Source of the DNA: a virus
Direction: 5' to 3' (one strand)
DNA length: 64,000 bases
Virus record (IMG/VR): IMGVR_UViG_3300032323_001119
Span: 1 to 64,000 of that record
The notes below the pieces were generated by a model. The model worked only from the letters and a program-made list of their open reading frames with translations, was not told the origin of the DNA and made no database searches. Positions within the stretch are counted from its first letter, which is position 1, and each line of letters starts with the position of its first letter. The translations under genes and the position numbers were made by a program. Shown piece after piece: positions 29,310 to 36,824 of this stretch.

Positions 29310-29657
29310 TTATTTTACAGCACATTCTTTGCAAACATGATCTACAAATATCTTAGTTGACAGGGATGTATGTTCTATCTTAGTCTTGGGATTAGTTCTC
29401 TTGAATACATCTCTTAATAGTTCTATTGGTGAAGTTCTTATTTCTTCTGGTAGCCCGCCGTGTTTGTGCAGTATCTTCAATAGGATGCCTGCGATGAATA
29501 GATCATCGCTAAATGCCATCCAGGGAAATAGTATATCAAATGGGTCAATTGGGACAGATAGGTACATAACGCACAAAATGGCGATAATCTTTATATGTCT
29601 AGGTGATCTATCAAATTGAGCTTTATAGGGCTTAAATACTTCATTTAGGTTCTTCAT
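29310..29657 (-). CDS. DUF1232 (YkvA-like) membrane protein
   Basis: A 115-residue protein with two hydrophobic stretches. The core VPIDPFDILFPWMAFSDDLF matches the DUF1232 signature (SPIDLIPDxxPxxGxxDD). Function of this family is unknown; it is common in bacteria, less so in phages. Confidence 0.72.
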   Translation of the reverse strand: MKNLNEVFKPYKAQFDRSPRHIKIIAILCVMYLSVPIDPFDILFPWMAFSDDLFIAGILLKILHKHGGLPEEIRTSPIELLRDVFKRTNPKTKIEHTSLSTKIFVDHVCKECAVK

Positions 29658-29682
29658 GATGCCTATCTAAGTCAGGTACTGA

Positions 29683-29826
29683 CTAAATGGTCTCTCCCGC
29701 CGCGAATTCACTTTCTAGGCGGTCAATATACTGCTATATATCTTCTTTATCTATATCTTCAGTTAAATCAAGATCATCTAATAGATCTAAATCAATATAT
29801 GCTTCAAGGTTGTCTAGTATGCCCAT
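29683..29826 (-). CDS. Small acidic protein with in-frame amber codon
   Basis: From ATG 29826 the frame gives 30 acidic residues (...LTEDIDKEDI) to a TAG at 29734-29736. The same frame continues sensibly with QYIDRLESEFAAGETI to a second TAG at 29683. Either the product is 30 residues, or readthrough or a point mutation is involved. Coupled to the gene upstream (TAATG). Confidence 0.5.
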
Positions 29827-30473
29827 TATTTAAGGAACGTACCTTTCCATATAGACTTCTCTACCTGACCTGCTTCAGATAGATCCTCCGCCTTTTCAAT
29901 GGGTACGCAGTTAGGTACCTTCCGACCATTCTTATCTTTCATGCCTCTCTGGGTATATCCACGCCAGCAAGCTTTTTCCATATTATCCCATTTGTCTTCA
30001 TCTTCATCTTCTGACTCATAGGTCTTTGAAATCTCTTCATCTGTCATATCATCTTCAGTATCAATTACTTTTGTAATTGGATTAACTATATCATCTAGGA
30101 TATCAGCAATTTCTTCAGCAAGTTCGAATGACTCTAGTGACTTCTTCATGTTCTTTTCTCTTTCAACAATCTTACGAGACCATGAGTATCCTGCATCCCC
30201 GCCCCAAGCAAGCCACATGATCTTGCCGTTTGATGGGTTTTCAGCGTTGTCCCAATCTTTACCTTTTTTATCTACTTCATGTCTAGAGAAATATGAATAC
30301 ATACGCTTAACAGTAGAAAGACTTAATGTCTCTCCCCTTGCCAACTGACCAGCTCTTGTCCAGCCCACAGAAGTTCCCGCACCCTTGGCCTTGCCCTGCT
30401 CTTTTAATTTAATAGCACGTCGTGCTGCTGACTTCATGCCTGATGTTGGCTTATATCCTGTTTTTTCGCTCAT
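29826..30473 (-). CDS. Conserved phage protein, head-associated candidate
   Basis: A 215-residue protein starting at 30473, leaderless (TACAAT six bases upstream). The N-terminal domain has SVGWTRAGQLARGETLSLST, then MYSYFSRHEVDK and KIMWLAWGGDAGYSW, motifs I recall from phage portal/protease-associated or scaffold-like proteins. The C-terminus (ACWRGYTQRGMK...VPNCVP) is another short phage motif. It overlaps nothing; a tRNA-Arg lies just upstream. Virion assembly role is possible. Confidence 0.6.
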   Translation of the reverse strand: MSEKTGYKPTSGMKSAARRAIKLKEQGKAKGAGTSVGWTRAGQLARGETLSLSTVKRMYSYFSRHEVDKKGKDWDNAENPSNGKIMWLAWGGDAGYSWSRKIVEREKNMKKSLESFELAEEIADILDDIVNPITKVIDTEDDMTDEEISKTYESEDEDEDKWDNMEKACWRGYTQRGMKDKNGRKVPNCVPIEKAEDLSEAGQVEKSIWKGTFLK

Positions 30474-30523
30474 AATACTATTGTACCATTTCTTATATTT
30501 TATGTAGTTTAAACATGCGTAAG

Positions 30524-30594
30524 CTTTGGGTACAGGAATCGGACCTATATTCCCCGCTTCGGAGGCGGGTGTCCGACCATTAGACGAACCCAAA
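30524..30594 (-). tRNA. tRNA-Arg (anticodon CCG)
   Basis: Cloverleaf of 71 bases: acceptor TTTGGGT/ACCCAAA, D stem GTCT/GGAC, anticodon stem CCCGC/GCGGG around CTCCGAA, T stem ATAGG/CCTGT. CCA not encoded. CCG reads CGG, a codon expected to be rare in this AT-rich phage, which makes its presence odd. Confidence 0.88.
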
Positions 30595-30622
30595 TTGTAT
30601 TATATAATCAGTATACCATGAA

Positions 30623-30637
30623 TGTCACGTAGTGACA
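30623..30637. promoter_or_regulatory. Perfect palindrome TGTCAC-GTA-GTGACA
   Basis: Six-base arms around GTA, in the gap between a tRNA and the 30669 gene. Its arms resemble the TGTCAG half-element. Candidate operator. Confidence 0.5.
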
Positions 30638-30649
30638 GAATGCTCTCTA

Positions 30650-30670
30650 CCGCCGCACTTTTTTCGCACT
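30650..30670. repeat. 21-nt inverted copy of the 13743 repeat
   Basis: Exact reverse complement of 13743-13763, about 17 kb away. It covers the stop codon region of the 30669 gene. Confidence 0.85.
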
Positions 30671-30905
30671 ATAATGGGATCTTATTTACTGGTTCTTTAG
30701 ACCAATGTATGTAGGATCTAATATAGACTACACCATAAGCTAAGGCTGCAAAGATAAATCCGTACTGCTCAGTTGTAAGAGCATAGACTATCCACAAGCA
30801 CTCATTAAACAATAGCAAAAGCCATGCCCAAACAAGCTTGCGTCCTACAAAAAATATTCCAGTCACACCAATTGCTGCTAATATCCAAGACCAGTACTGC
30901 ATCAT
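30669..30905 (-). CDS. Three-span membrane protein
   Basis: A 78-residue product with three hydrophobic helices (about residues 5-20, 26-42 and 48-66) and a Trp-rich start. The order recalls one half of a PnuC-type nicotinamide riboside carrier, but it is too short and the likeness weak. Start follows GGAGTAG; ATG overlaps the previous stop. Confidence 0.6.
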   Translation of the reverse strand: MMQYWSWILAAIGVTGIFFVGRKLVWAWLLLLFNECLWIVYALTTEQYGFIFAALAYGVVYIRSYIHWSKEPVNKIPL

Positions 30906-31066
30906 TTGTTATCTACTCCTTCAGATTCCCACGCCCATTGATCTTCCCATAAAGCCATCAAAGACTTGTTTCCAATATCGTTAAAATAATAACGCTTCTT
31001 TTCTGTACTATAAGTCCAGCCATACCAAGTGTCACCTTCGGCCCATGTTAAATTATCACTTATCAT
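30902..31066 (-). CDS. Trp-rich small protein (54 residues)
   Basis: Contains EGDTWYGWTYSTEKKRYYF and MALWEDQWAWE. Overlaps both neighbours by four bases (ATGA). No family recognised. Confidence 0.6.
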   Translation of the reverse strand: MISDNLTWAEGDTWYGWTYSTEKKRYYFNDIGNKSLMALWEDQWAWESEGVDNK

Positions 31067-31164
31067 TGTCTATGCCTTTTCTTGTTACCGTATCTGTCTT
31101 TAACTTCCGCCTTTGCCTTATCTACAATAGATTTAGTTAGCGCTTCAAGCTCTTCCTTTGTCAT
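31063..31164 (-). CDS. Small charged protein (33 residues)
   Basis: ATG at 31164. Helical, Lys/Glu-rich with a basic end (GNKKRHRQ). ATGA overlap with the next gene supports translation. Confidence 0.5.
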   Translation of the reverse strand: MTKEELEALTKSIVDKAKAEVKDRYGNKKRHRQ

Positions 31165-31258
31165 CTGGATCCTTTTCCCATGTAAGTTTGCCATCTGTGT
31201 ATACAGGCCAGTAGCCTAATGGACGCCAATCCATCTTTATAATCTTAGGCTCTTTCAA
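31145..31258 (-). CDS. Small protein with TTG start (37 residues)
   Basis: TTG at 31258 directly after the glutathione peroxidase stop. Peptide contains WRPLGYWPVYTDGKLTWEKD, similar in style to the Trp-rich neighbour. Overlaps the next gene by 20 bases. No ATG or strong ribosome-binding site, so confidence is low. Confidence 0.4.
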   Translation of the reverse strand: MKEPKIIKMDWRPLGYWPVYTDGKLTWEKDPDDKGRA

Positions 31259-31726
31259 TTACTGAATTCCTAAAACTCTTTTTAGGTATACCTCTATTTG
31301 ATCTAAAGTACCATTTGGCCCAATAGCTACCACCTTGCCATTATTTACAACAAATTTAGTAAAGTTCCATGGAACTTCTTTAAAGTCTGATGCTTCAGCT
31401 ACATCTATCCACAATGGGTGCGCTTTATCTCCCATAACATCTATCTTTTTGGACATTGTAAATGTTACTCCATAATTAGATTGACAGAAATCTTTAATTT
31501 CTTCGTCAGTTCCAGGCTCTTGTTCTCCAAATTGGTTGCATGGGAATCCGATTACTACTAATCCATTTTCAGAATATTTTTCATGAAAATATTGCAGCCA
31601 TTCGTACTGTTTTGTAAATCCACATCTACTGGCTACATTTACTAACATTAAAGTTTTGTCTTTAAAATCAGACATATGAACTACATTGTTGTTGTTATCT
31701 ATAAAGCTGTGATCAAATATTGACAT
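31259..31726 (-). CDS. Glutathione-peroxidase-family thiol peroxidase
   Basis: A 155-residue enzyme reducing hydrogen peroxide or organic peroxides. The tetrad is C35 (ASRCGFT), Q65 (FPCNQFG), W120 and N121 (VPWNFTKF). C63 and C81 are possible resolving residues. Bacterial Cys forms usually use thioredoxin, and a thioredoxin is encoded at 39993-40295. A promoter with TTGACA-17-TATAAT is at 31757-31785. Unusual in phages; likely protects DNA or virions during host stress. Confidence 0.88.
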   Translation of the reverse strand: MSIFDHSFIDNNNNVVHMSDFKDKTLMLVNVASRCGFTKQYEWLQYFHEKYSENGLVVIGFPCNQFGEQEPGTDEEIKDFCQSNYGVTFTMSKKIDVMGDKAHPLWIDVAEASDFKEVPWNFTKFVVNNGKVVAIGPNGTLDQIEVYLKRVLGIQ

Positions 31727-31756
31727 TGTTAATCTTTCTGTTAGGGTGTTATAATA

Positions 31757-31785
31757 ATTATACTATTAAGGAAGATGACTGTCAA
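31757..31785 (-). promoter_or_regulatory. Promoter TTGACA-17-TATAAT
   Basis: TTGACA (31785-31780) and TATAAT (31762-31757), 30 bases before the peroxidase ATG. Confidence 0.78.
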
Positions 31786-32008
31786 TAGGTGTATATCTGT
31801 CGTCGTCCATCAATATCTCGTAATACAGCATATCTGGTATATTGTGTCCCGCCTTAAAATGATCTTTTATATGAATAAATAGATGATCGTCATTGTTTAT
31901 TATTTCAGATTTAGCTTCATCTGACAGCCAGCAGCAAGCGCAGCAAACATATCCGTCTACATGTGGATAGATATATATGTCGCTATCCCAGAACCTGCTG
32001 TAAGCCAT
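31766..32008 (-). CDS. Small Cys-rich protein (80 residues)
   Basis: Contains YVCCACCWLSDEAKSE and HIKDHFKAGHNIP, a Cys/His group likely to bind zinc. The pattern is common in actinophages. Function unknown. Coupled to the 41-residue gene upstream. Confidence 0.6.
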   Translation of the reverse strand: MAYSRFWDSDIYIYPHVDGYVCCACCWLSDEAKSEIINNDDHLFIHIKDHFKAGHNIPDMLYYEILMDDDRYTPIDSHLP

Positions 32009-32009
32009 T

Positions 32010-32135
32010 TTATCCCATGTACTTTAAATGGAAATGTTTATCGCAGACATCAATTACCTGCCCCGTTTTTGGCTCTGGCTCAGAGTATTTGCTTGCTTCA
32101 GGACAATAAAAGCATGGTGGTGTATTGGTTTCCAT
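32010..32135 (-). CDS. Small Cys-His protein (41 residues)
   Basis: Has PCFYCPE and CDKHFHLK, a zinc-ribbon-like arrangement. TATAAT lies six bases before the ATG, so leaderless. The stop overlaps the next ATG region. Confidence 0.6.
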   Translation of the reverse strand: METNTPPCFYCPEASKYSEPEPKTGQVIDVCDKHFHLKYMG

Positions 32136-32152
32136 ATTTATATTATACCAAA

Positions 32153-32281
32153 CTAATTTAATTTTGTCTTTTCAAAAATTTTTGTGCATCTTTTGCATAT
32201 AAGATATTCTTTGTGCGTAAATGGACAATTGCCAGCTTCATGTAAATTATGTTTAAATAAGGCACATATAAAAATATTAAT
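32153..32281 (-). CDS. Zinc-finger small protein, non-standard start
   Basis: The frame encodes CALFKHN...NCPFTHKEYLICKRC, a convincing four-Cys zinc finger, ending at TAG 32153. No ATG, GTG or TTG is in frame upstream; the first candidate is an ATT at 32281 overlapping the previous stop. Real gene with AUU start, or a remnant. Confidence 0.4.
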   Translation of the reverse strand: MNIFICALFKHNLHEAGNCPFTHKEYLICKRCTKIFEKTKLN

Positions 32282-32819
32282 CAGCTGCATTTATGTGCTC
32301 ATCTATCTTACTATACATTTCTTCTATGCTGTAATCGTTTTGGATTACGTAATCAAAGTTATAATCGTCTAGATCAATTTCAGATACATGACCAGTTACT
32401 GGCTTAACTGATACTCTATTCACACGCCAAATTTGCCCGCCCATAGATCTAATTCTATCTGCTTCATTTTTAAACCTTACATCAGTTACTACTATGTTTT
32501 CGCTGCCTGCATTTTTTAATGCTAAGTCTACCCAAAAATTTTCTCCAAACATTGAGCGACCAACTTCTGTTCCAAAAATTTGTAGTAGTCTTCTTATTTC
32601 TGGAGTATCCTCTTTTGCTTTATCTAGCCCATATACATCTACAAGGTCTTTATATCTAAAGTTACCAATTGAGTCTGATGACACTATTGGGTTCAATATG
32701 TACATAGCTTTTTTCATAGGTGCTGCAAAAGACACTCTAGAAAAATTGTACTTATCTACTAAGTGGTCTGCTGCAGTATCTTTGCCAGACCTTGCGTATC
32801 CAGATACTCCTATAATCAT
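32277..32819 (-). CDS. Deoxynucleoside monophosphate kinase-like P-loop kinase
   Basis: A 180-residue protein. The Walker A is GYARSGKDTAA near residue 7. TDVRFKNEADRI and the C-terminal DYVIQND resemble T4 gp1-type dNMP kinases. It should phosphorylate deoxynucleotides for replication, together with the ribonucleotide reductase. ATG 32819 overlaps the previous stop and follows AAAGGG; an upstream ATG at 32837 is less likely. Confidence 0.75.
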   Translation of the reverse strand: MIIGVSGYARSGKDTAADHLVDKYNFSRVSFAAPMKKAMYILNPIVSSDSIGNFRYKDLVDVYGLDKAKEDTPEIRRLLQIFGTEVGRSMFGENFWVDLALKNAGSENIVVTDVRFKNEADRIRSMGGQIWRVNRVSVKPVTGHVSEIDLDDYNFDYVIQNDYSIEEMYSKIDEHINAAD

Positions 32820-33286
32820 CCCTTTACTCCGTCCCAATTACCTATTTTGGTTGTGCTAATTCCGTTTTCTTCCCATAGCTTAATAATTCCTGGATGATCA
32901 TCTACTGCATGCTTTATATTCCAATATTCTTGAATATGCTCAAGTATATCTTTTTTGACCTCATAGTCTTCTCTGTGGTCATCATCTTGTCTCATGAATA
33001 ATGCATCGTGTGGCACATTATTATTTTTAAGCCATCGAGCAGTTAATGCTCTATACTTTTCTTTTCTTGCAGTAACTATAATTATATCTAAGTTATCACA
33101 AACTTGCCATACCATATCTAAGACATCTTGGTTTGGGTCGCAAGTAAGAGATGCCTTATGAAAGGCATCAAAATCTTTTTTAAAAGACTCACTGGACCTG
33201 TCTTTATTTAATATATGATGAAGCACTGGGTCAACATTAACAAGTGTGCCATCGACATCAAATATCCAAGCTGGTCTTTTTATCAT
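32816..33286 (-). CDS. HAD phosphatase, polynucleotide kinase 3'-phosphatase-like
   Basis: A 156-residue HAD protein: FDVDGTL (nucleophile Asp), IIVTAR, and MRQDDDHREDYEVK, the arrangement in the 3'-phosphatase half of T4 polynucleotide kinase. AVDDHPGIIKLW closes the active site. It likely removes 3' phosphates from DNA or RNA ends during repair. A GATAAT box lies six bases before the ATG. Confidence 0.75.
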   Translation of the reverse strand: MIKRPAWIFDVDGTLVNVDPVLHHILNKDRSSESFKKDFDAFHKASLTCDPNQDVLDMVWQVCDNLDIIIVTARKEKYRALTARWLKNNNVPHDALFMRQDDDHREDYEVKKDILEHIQEYWNIKHAVDDHPGIIKLWEENGISTTKIGNWDGVKG

Positions 33287-33292
33287 TAATTA

Positions 33293-33321
33293 ATTATCTC
33301 ATTTCTAAATAGTCATGTCAA
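33293..33321 (-). promoter_or_regulatory. Promoter TTGACA-17-GATAAT, leaderless
   Basis: TTGACA (33321-33316) and GATAAT (33298-33293), six bases before the HAD-phosphatase ATG. A weak hairpin (GGGCA/TGCCC, 33332-33352) follows the upstream gene. Confidence 0.72.
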
Positions 33322-33361
33322 TAAAATATTGGGCAGTTTTAAGTCTTGCCCAGGACATTTA

Positions 33362-33496
33362 TTAATTACGTTTAGTAAAGCTAAATGCTTTAGACTTTAC
33401 GTTGTTTGCGGCCTGCTTAAAGCCATAAGCATATGAACCAATCATTAAGCCAATAATTGCTGTTGAATGTAATAGATAAAACAATGCACTTCTCAT
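33362..33496 (-). CDS. Membrane microprotein (44 residues)
   Basis: After GGAGAGAAAG. One hydrophobic span (LLHSTAIIGLMIGSYAYG) and a basic tail. Its ATG abuts the katG stop. Confidence 0.6.
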   Translation of the reverse strand: MRSALFYLLHSTAIIGLMIGSYAYGFKQAANNVKSKAFSFTKRN

Positions 33497-35560
33497 TTAC
33501 TTTCTCTCCTTAATAAATAGATCAGCATTCATTACTTTTGTCCAAGCAGAAACAAAATCTTGAACAAACTTATCTTTAGCATCATCTGAGGCATAAACCT
33601 CAGCAATAGCTCTGAGTTCAGAGTTAGACGCTAAAATTAAATCAACTTTTGGTACGTCTAAAGCATCGCTAGCATTTACATAAGAAAGCAATTTAACCAA
33701 ATAAGTGTTGTCCAGCTTATTATTCTTTAGCAATCTCATTCCAGATAGCAAGACTACCATGTCTACTGCCGTTAAGCCAAGCAGGTTAGATTTTTCTACA
33801 AGTAAAACTTCTTCTGGAGCAGTGACACTTTGGTCAATATAGTTGCGGAATGCATCAAACTTTGGCTCAAGAACTGAAAATGATTCAACATCTGTTTGCT
33901 CTTGTGTGGCATCCCCTCTTCCAATTTTTATCATTGGCTCAACATCTATACCACTATTGCCTGCGGCTGATTGGATACCAATCATTCCTCCTAATACAAT
34001 TAGGTCAGCAAGTGAAATTTTAAACTCATCTTTAATTGGATTTAAAACAGAAATAACCTTATTGATTACATCTTGATCATTTACCTTCCATGTATTTTGT
34101 GGAGCAAGGTTTATACGGGCACCATTAGCACCGCCACGCTTATCTGTCTTTCTAAATGTAGATGCAGATGCCCATGCTGTTGTAGTTAATTCATTTGGGG
34201 ATAGCCCAGAAGAAATAATTCTTTCTTTAATAGCGTCTACATCTTTTACTGATAGGCTGCTTCTTGTTGGATTGCCTACTGGATCCTGCCAAATAAGTTC
34301 TTCTGACGGAACTTCCTTACCAAGATATCTTGCAATTGGACCCATATCACGATGAGTTAGCTTGAACCAAGCACGAGCAAACTGATCTGAGAAGTAGTCG
34401 AAGTCTTCAAGGAATCTACGTGAAATCTTTTCATACTCTGGATCAAACCTCAATGCAAGGTCTGCTGTTGTCATAACTGGGGCATGAAACTTGCCTTCAA
34501 CATGTGCATCTGGTACTAAATTAGCTGCAGACTCATCTGTTGGAATCCATTGTGTTGCGCCAGCAGGTGATTTTGTTTGCTTCCATTCATACTTAAATAA
34601 TAACTTTAGGTATGAGTTATCCCACTTAGTTGGTGTTGCGGTCCATGCACCTTCAATACCGCTTGTGATTGTGTCTTCTGCATTGCCCTTACCAAATGAG
34701 TTCTTCCATCCAAGACCAAGGTCTTCAAGTGGAGCAGCCTCTGGATTAGGACCAACATGTGAAGGATCTCCAGCACCATGTGCCTTACCAAATGCGTGTC
34801 CACCTGCAATAAGAGCAACGGTCTCTTCATCATTCATCGCCATGCGAGCAAAAGTTTCACGAATGTCTCTTGCAGAAAGAACTGGATCAGGGTTTCCATT
34901 AGGCCCTTCTGGGTTTACATAGATGAGACCCATCTGAACTGCAGCAAGTGGGTTCTCTAGCTCACGGTCTCCGCTATAACGGTTATCTGCAAGCCATTCT
35001 TTTTCTGTACCCCAATATGTATCATCAGACTCCCAAACATCTTCACGACCTCCACCAAAACCAAAAGTCTTAAAGCCCATGTTTTCAAGAGCAACATTAC
35101 CTGCAAGAATCATAAGGTCTGCCCATGAAATCTTCTTGCCATACTTCTGCTTAATTGGCCATAGCAAACGACGTGCCTTATCTAAATTGCCGTTATCTGG
35201 CCAAGAATTTTGTGGAGCAAATCTATGTAGCCCTTCTCCAGCACCGCCACGACCATCACTAGTTCTGTATGTTCCTGCACTGTGCCATGCCATACGAATA
35301 AAGAATGGTCCATAGTTACCGTAATCTGCTGGCCACCACTCTTGTGAATCTGTTAAAAGATTGTTAATATCATTTTTAAGGGCATCAAGATCTAGGCTAT
35401 CGAACTCTTTTGCGTAATTAAAATCTTTTCCCATCGGATTAGATTTTTCTGAATTCTTTCGTAATCCTGATAGATCTAGCTTATTCGGCCACCAATCTTT
35501 ATTTGTTCTTGCTTCTGTGCTTGATGAATGTCCAGTTACTGGGCACTTTGCTTCGCTCAT
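33497..35560 (-). CDS. katG: Catalase-peroxidase (KatG)
   Basis: A 687-residue bifunctional haem enzyme that removes hydrogen peroxide. Distal residues R89, W92 and H93 ([13 protein letters not shown]) and proximal H255 ([11 protein letters not shown]) are intact. The Met-Tyr-Trp cross-link partners W92, Y214 ([10 protein letters not shown]) and M240 (FARMAMND) keep the spacing of the M. tuberculosis enzyme. Both duplicated domains are present and the gene is complete, only slightly short at the N-terminus. GAAAGAG precedes the start and two tRNA genes lie upstream, a common insertion point. A full-length katG in a phage is very unusual. Confidence 0.97.
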   Translation of the reverse strand: MSEAKCPVTGHSSSTEARTNKDWWPNKLDLSGLRKNSEKSNPMGKDFNYAKEFDSLDLDALKNDINNLLTDSQEWWPADYGNYGPFFIRMAWHSAGTYRTSDGRGGAGEGLHRFAPQNSWPDNGNLDKARRLLWPIKQKYGKKISWADLMILAGNVALENMGFKTFGFGGGREDVWESDDTYWGTEKEWLADNRYSGDRELENPLAAVQMGLIYVNPEGPNGNPDPVLSARDIRETFARMAMNDEETVALIAGGHAFGKAHGAGDPSHVGPNPEAAPLEDLGLGWKNSFGKGNAEDTITSGIEGAWTATPTKWDNSYLKLLFKYEWKQTKSPAGATQWIPTDESAANLVPDAHVEGKFHAPVMTTADLALRFDPEYEKISRRFLEDFDYFSDQFARAWFKLTHRDMGPIARYLGKEVPSEELIWQDPVGNPTRSSLSVKDVDAIKERIISSGLSPNELTTTAWASASTFRKTDKRGGANGARINLAPQNTWKVNDQDVINKVISVLNPIKDEFKISLADLIVLGGMIGIQSAAGNSGIDVEPMIKIGRGDATQEQTDVESFSVLEPKFDAFRNYIDQSVTAPEEVLLVEKSNLLGLTAVDMVVLLSGMRLLKNNKLDNTYLVKLLSYVNASDALDVPKVDLILASNSELRAIAEVYASDDAKDKFVQDFVSAWTKVMNADLFIKERK

Positions 35561-35595
35561 TTATTTCTCTTTCTGTTTGATATTACATTTATTCG

Positions 35596-35668
35596 TATCC
35601 CCAGATGGGCTCGAACCATCGACCCGCAGATTAAAAGTCTGCTGCTCTACCAACTGAGCTATAGGAAC
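35596..35668 (-). tRNA. tRNA-Lys (anticodon UUU)
   Basis: 73-base cloverleaf: anticodon stem GCAGA/TCTGC around CTTTTAA, T loop TTCGAGC, D arm GCTC/GAGC. The acceptor GTTCCTA/TGGGGAT has three G-U pairs. CCA not encoded. Confidence 0.88.
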
Positions 35669-35669
35669 G

Positions 35670-35742
35670 CTGCCCCACCTGGCCTCGATCCAGGGACATC
35701 CAAATTAACAGTTTGGCGCTCTACCATCTGAGCTATAGGGCA
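35670..35742 (-). tRNA. tRNA-Asn (anticodon GUU)
   Basis: 73-base cloverleaf: acceptor TGCCCTA/TGGGGCA, anticodon stem CCAAA/TTTGG around CTGTTAA, T loop ATCGAGG. CCA not encoded. Transcribed with tRNA-Lys. Confidence 0.9.
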
Positions 35743-35753
35743 TAGATACATTA

Positions 35754-35782
35754 ATTATACAATTTACTAAAATGGCTGTCAA
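35754..35782 (-). promoter_or_regulatory. tRNA promoter TTGACA-17-TATAAT
   Basis: TTGACA (35782-35777) and TATAAT (35759-35754), 12 bases before the tRNA-Asn 5' end. Confidence 0.8.
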
Positions 35783-35785
35783 GAC

Positions 35786-36004
35786 TTATTTGTCTTTTAG
35801 TCGCATCCATTTACCATATTTATTTGGCTCTTTAGAGCCTATATACTCTTGTCCAGTTTCTAGGTCTATAAGCAACCACTTACCTGGAGCTTTTGTATGA
35901 ACAGTTAAGTCTACTGCCTCTTCATACTCAACAACTTCGACGCCTTGATACATTCTTGGAAGGAAAGTGTATGCATTATCTAAAAGTTTGCGTGTTTTTT
36001 TCAC
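35786..36004 (-). CDS. Conserved small phage protein (72 residues)
   Basis: GTG start after AGGA. Contains WLLIDLETGQEYIGSKEPNK, a small beta-domain pattern. The gene ends four bases from the tRNA promoter. Function unknown. Confidence 0.6.
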   Translation of the reverse strand: MKKTRKLLDNAYTFLPRMYQGVEVVEYEEAVDLTVHTKAPGKWLLIDLETGQEYIGSKEPNKYGKWMRLKDK

Positions 36005-36015
36005 AAAAATCCTAA

Positions 36016-36102
36016 CTAAAATGGAAGATCTAATACTATATCTACTGCATCATCAATTGTAGGTGCATGCTCTTTAGAGCATGCACCACAACTTTTACAC
36101 AT
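36016..36102 (-). CDS. Cys-rich microprotein (28 residues)
   Basis: Begins MCKSCGACSKEHAPT, a CxxCxxC metal knuckle, then an acidic tail. Its codons contain the perfect 26-base palindrome at 36062-36087. It overlaps the stop of the upstream gene by one base. Confidence 0.5.
   Translation of the reverse strand: MCKSCGACSKEHAPTIDDAVDIVLDLPF
36062..36087. repeat. 26-nt palindrome
   Basis: GGTGCATGCTCT and AGAGCATGCACC are perfect 12-base arms around TT. In RNA it forms a strong hairpin. Confidence 0.8.
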
Positions 36103-36290
36103 TATACTTTTTTACGTCCTGTTTTTTTAGGAGGTCTTGGACTAGTATTAAGTTCACGGCGTATACCATGTCTATTAATATCTGTCTTAAGTCCCTGTCG
36201 TGGATTCTTGCGAGTTGCCTCACGACTAGTGACTGCTCCTGCTGCTGCACCACTTGGTGGTGGAGTCATTCCTGTTCCGTCCATTGACAT
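36102..36290 (-). CDS. Small basic protein (62 residues)
   Basis: Pro/Arg/Lys-rich second half (GIRRELNTSPRPPKKTGRKK) and a Pro/Gly/Ala-rich start; probably unstructured and nucleic-acid binding. Overlaps the upstream gene by one base. Confidence 0.5.
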   Translation of the reverse strand: MSMDGTGMTPPPSGAAAGAVTSREATRKNPRQGLKTDINRHGIRRELNTSPRPPKKTGRKKV

Positions 36291-36478
36291 TAGTCCATAT
36301 CCTCTTCTGATTCAACATTAGATCCACGAAATTCTTGTGAAGATCCAAGGGGATTAGATGAGTCTGTTCCGAACATGATTGGGGATGGTAGTTGGCCTGG
36401 ACCAACATCATAAACATTTTGATTAGGCATCTCTACGCCCATAAAGGCTTCTGAGCTGCATCCACACATAGCGCACAT
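36290..36478 (-). CDS. Small protein, MCAMCGC start (62 residues)
   Basis: Begins MCAMCGCSSEAFMG, a Cys knuckle, then a Ser/Gly/Pro-rich low-complexity body and acidic end. Coupled on both sides. This operon of low-complexity small genes (36016-36775) may encode head decoration or scaffold peptides, by guess. Confidence 0.5.
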   Translation of the reverse strand: MCAMCGCSSEAFMGVEMPNQNVYDVGPGQLPSPIMFGTDSSNPLGSSQEFRGSNVESEEDMD

Positions 36479-36615
36479 TATACGCCTCGATTTGCCCAGG
36501 CATTTGCCCAGAAGTCTACTTGATCTTCAGCCTTAACCTCTGCAGGCTTTGGCGCTTCTGACTTTATTGGCGCTGTGGGTGCTACATCAGGCTTTGATGT
36601 TAAGTTTTCTGACAT
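36478..36615 (-). CDS. Small Pro/Ala/Lys-rich protein (45 residues)
   Basis: Ends VDFWANAWANRGV after a Pro/Lys-rich linker. Stop overlaps the next ATG. Function unknown. Confidence 0.5.
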   Translation of the reverse strand: MSENLTSKPDVAPTAPIKSEAPKPAEVKAEDQVDFWANAWANRGV

Positions 36616-36616
36616 G

Positions 36617-36775
36617 TTACTTACCGTTGTTTCCTACTCCAGATCCATCTTGTGATGACTTGTCTGCTGCTGGAAATGCAGAAGCTGGTGCCTCTGTGTA
36701 ATTTTCTGTAGGCCAAGGTGATGAGCCTGCTGGCTTTGTATCGTTAAATCCTGTTAAATTCAATCCGTCTGTCAT
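36617..36775 (-). CDS. Small low-complexity protein (52 residues)
   Basis: After TAGGAG. Ser/Gly/Pro-rich with SSPWPTENYTEAPASAF. Function unknown. Confidence 0.5.
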   Translation of the reverse strand: MTDGLNLTGFNDTKPAGSSPWPTENYTEAPASAFPAADKSSQDGSGVGNNGK

Positions 36776-36824
36776 TTTTTTTCTCCTATAGGTTATTATT
36801 TAAGCGGGACTAGTAATCCGCTTA

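Noticed and set aside
30473-30593. Longer start of the 29826 protein at 30593
   Set aside because: The extra 40 codons run through the tRNA-Arg; the leaderless ATG at 30473 has a TACAAT box six bases upstream.
34491-34922. 143-codon ORF antisense to katG
   Set aside because: Shadow of a strongly constrained gene.
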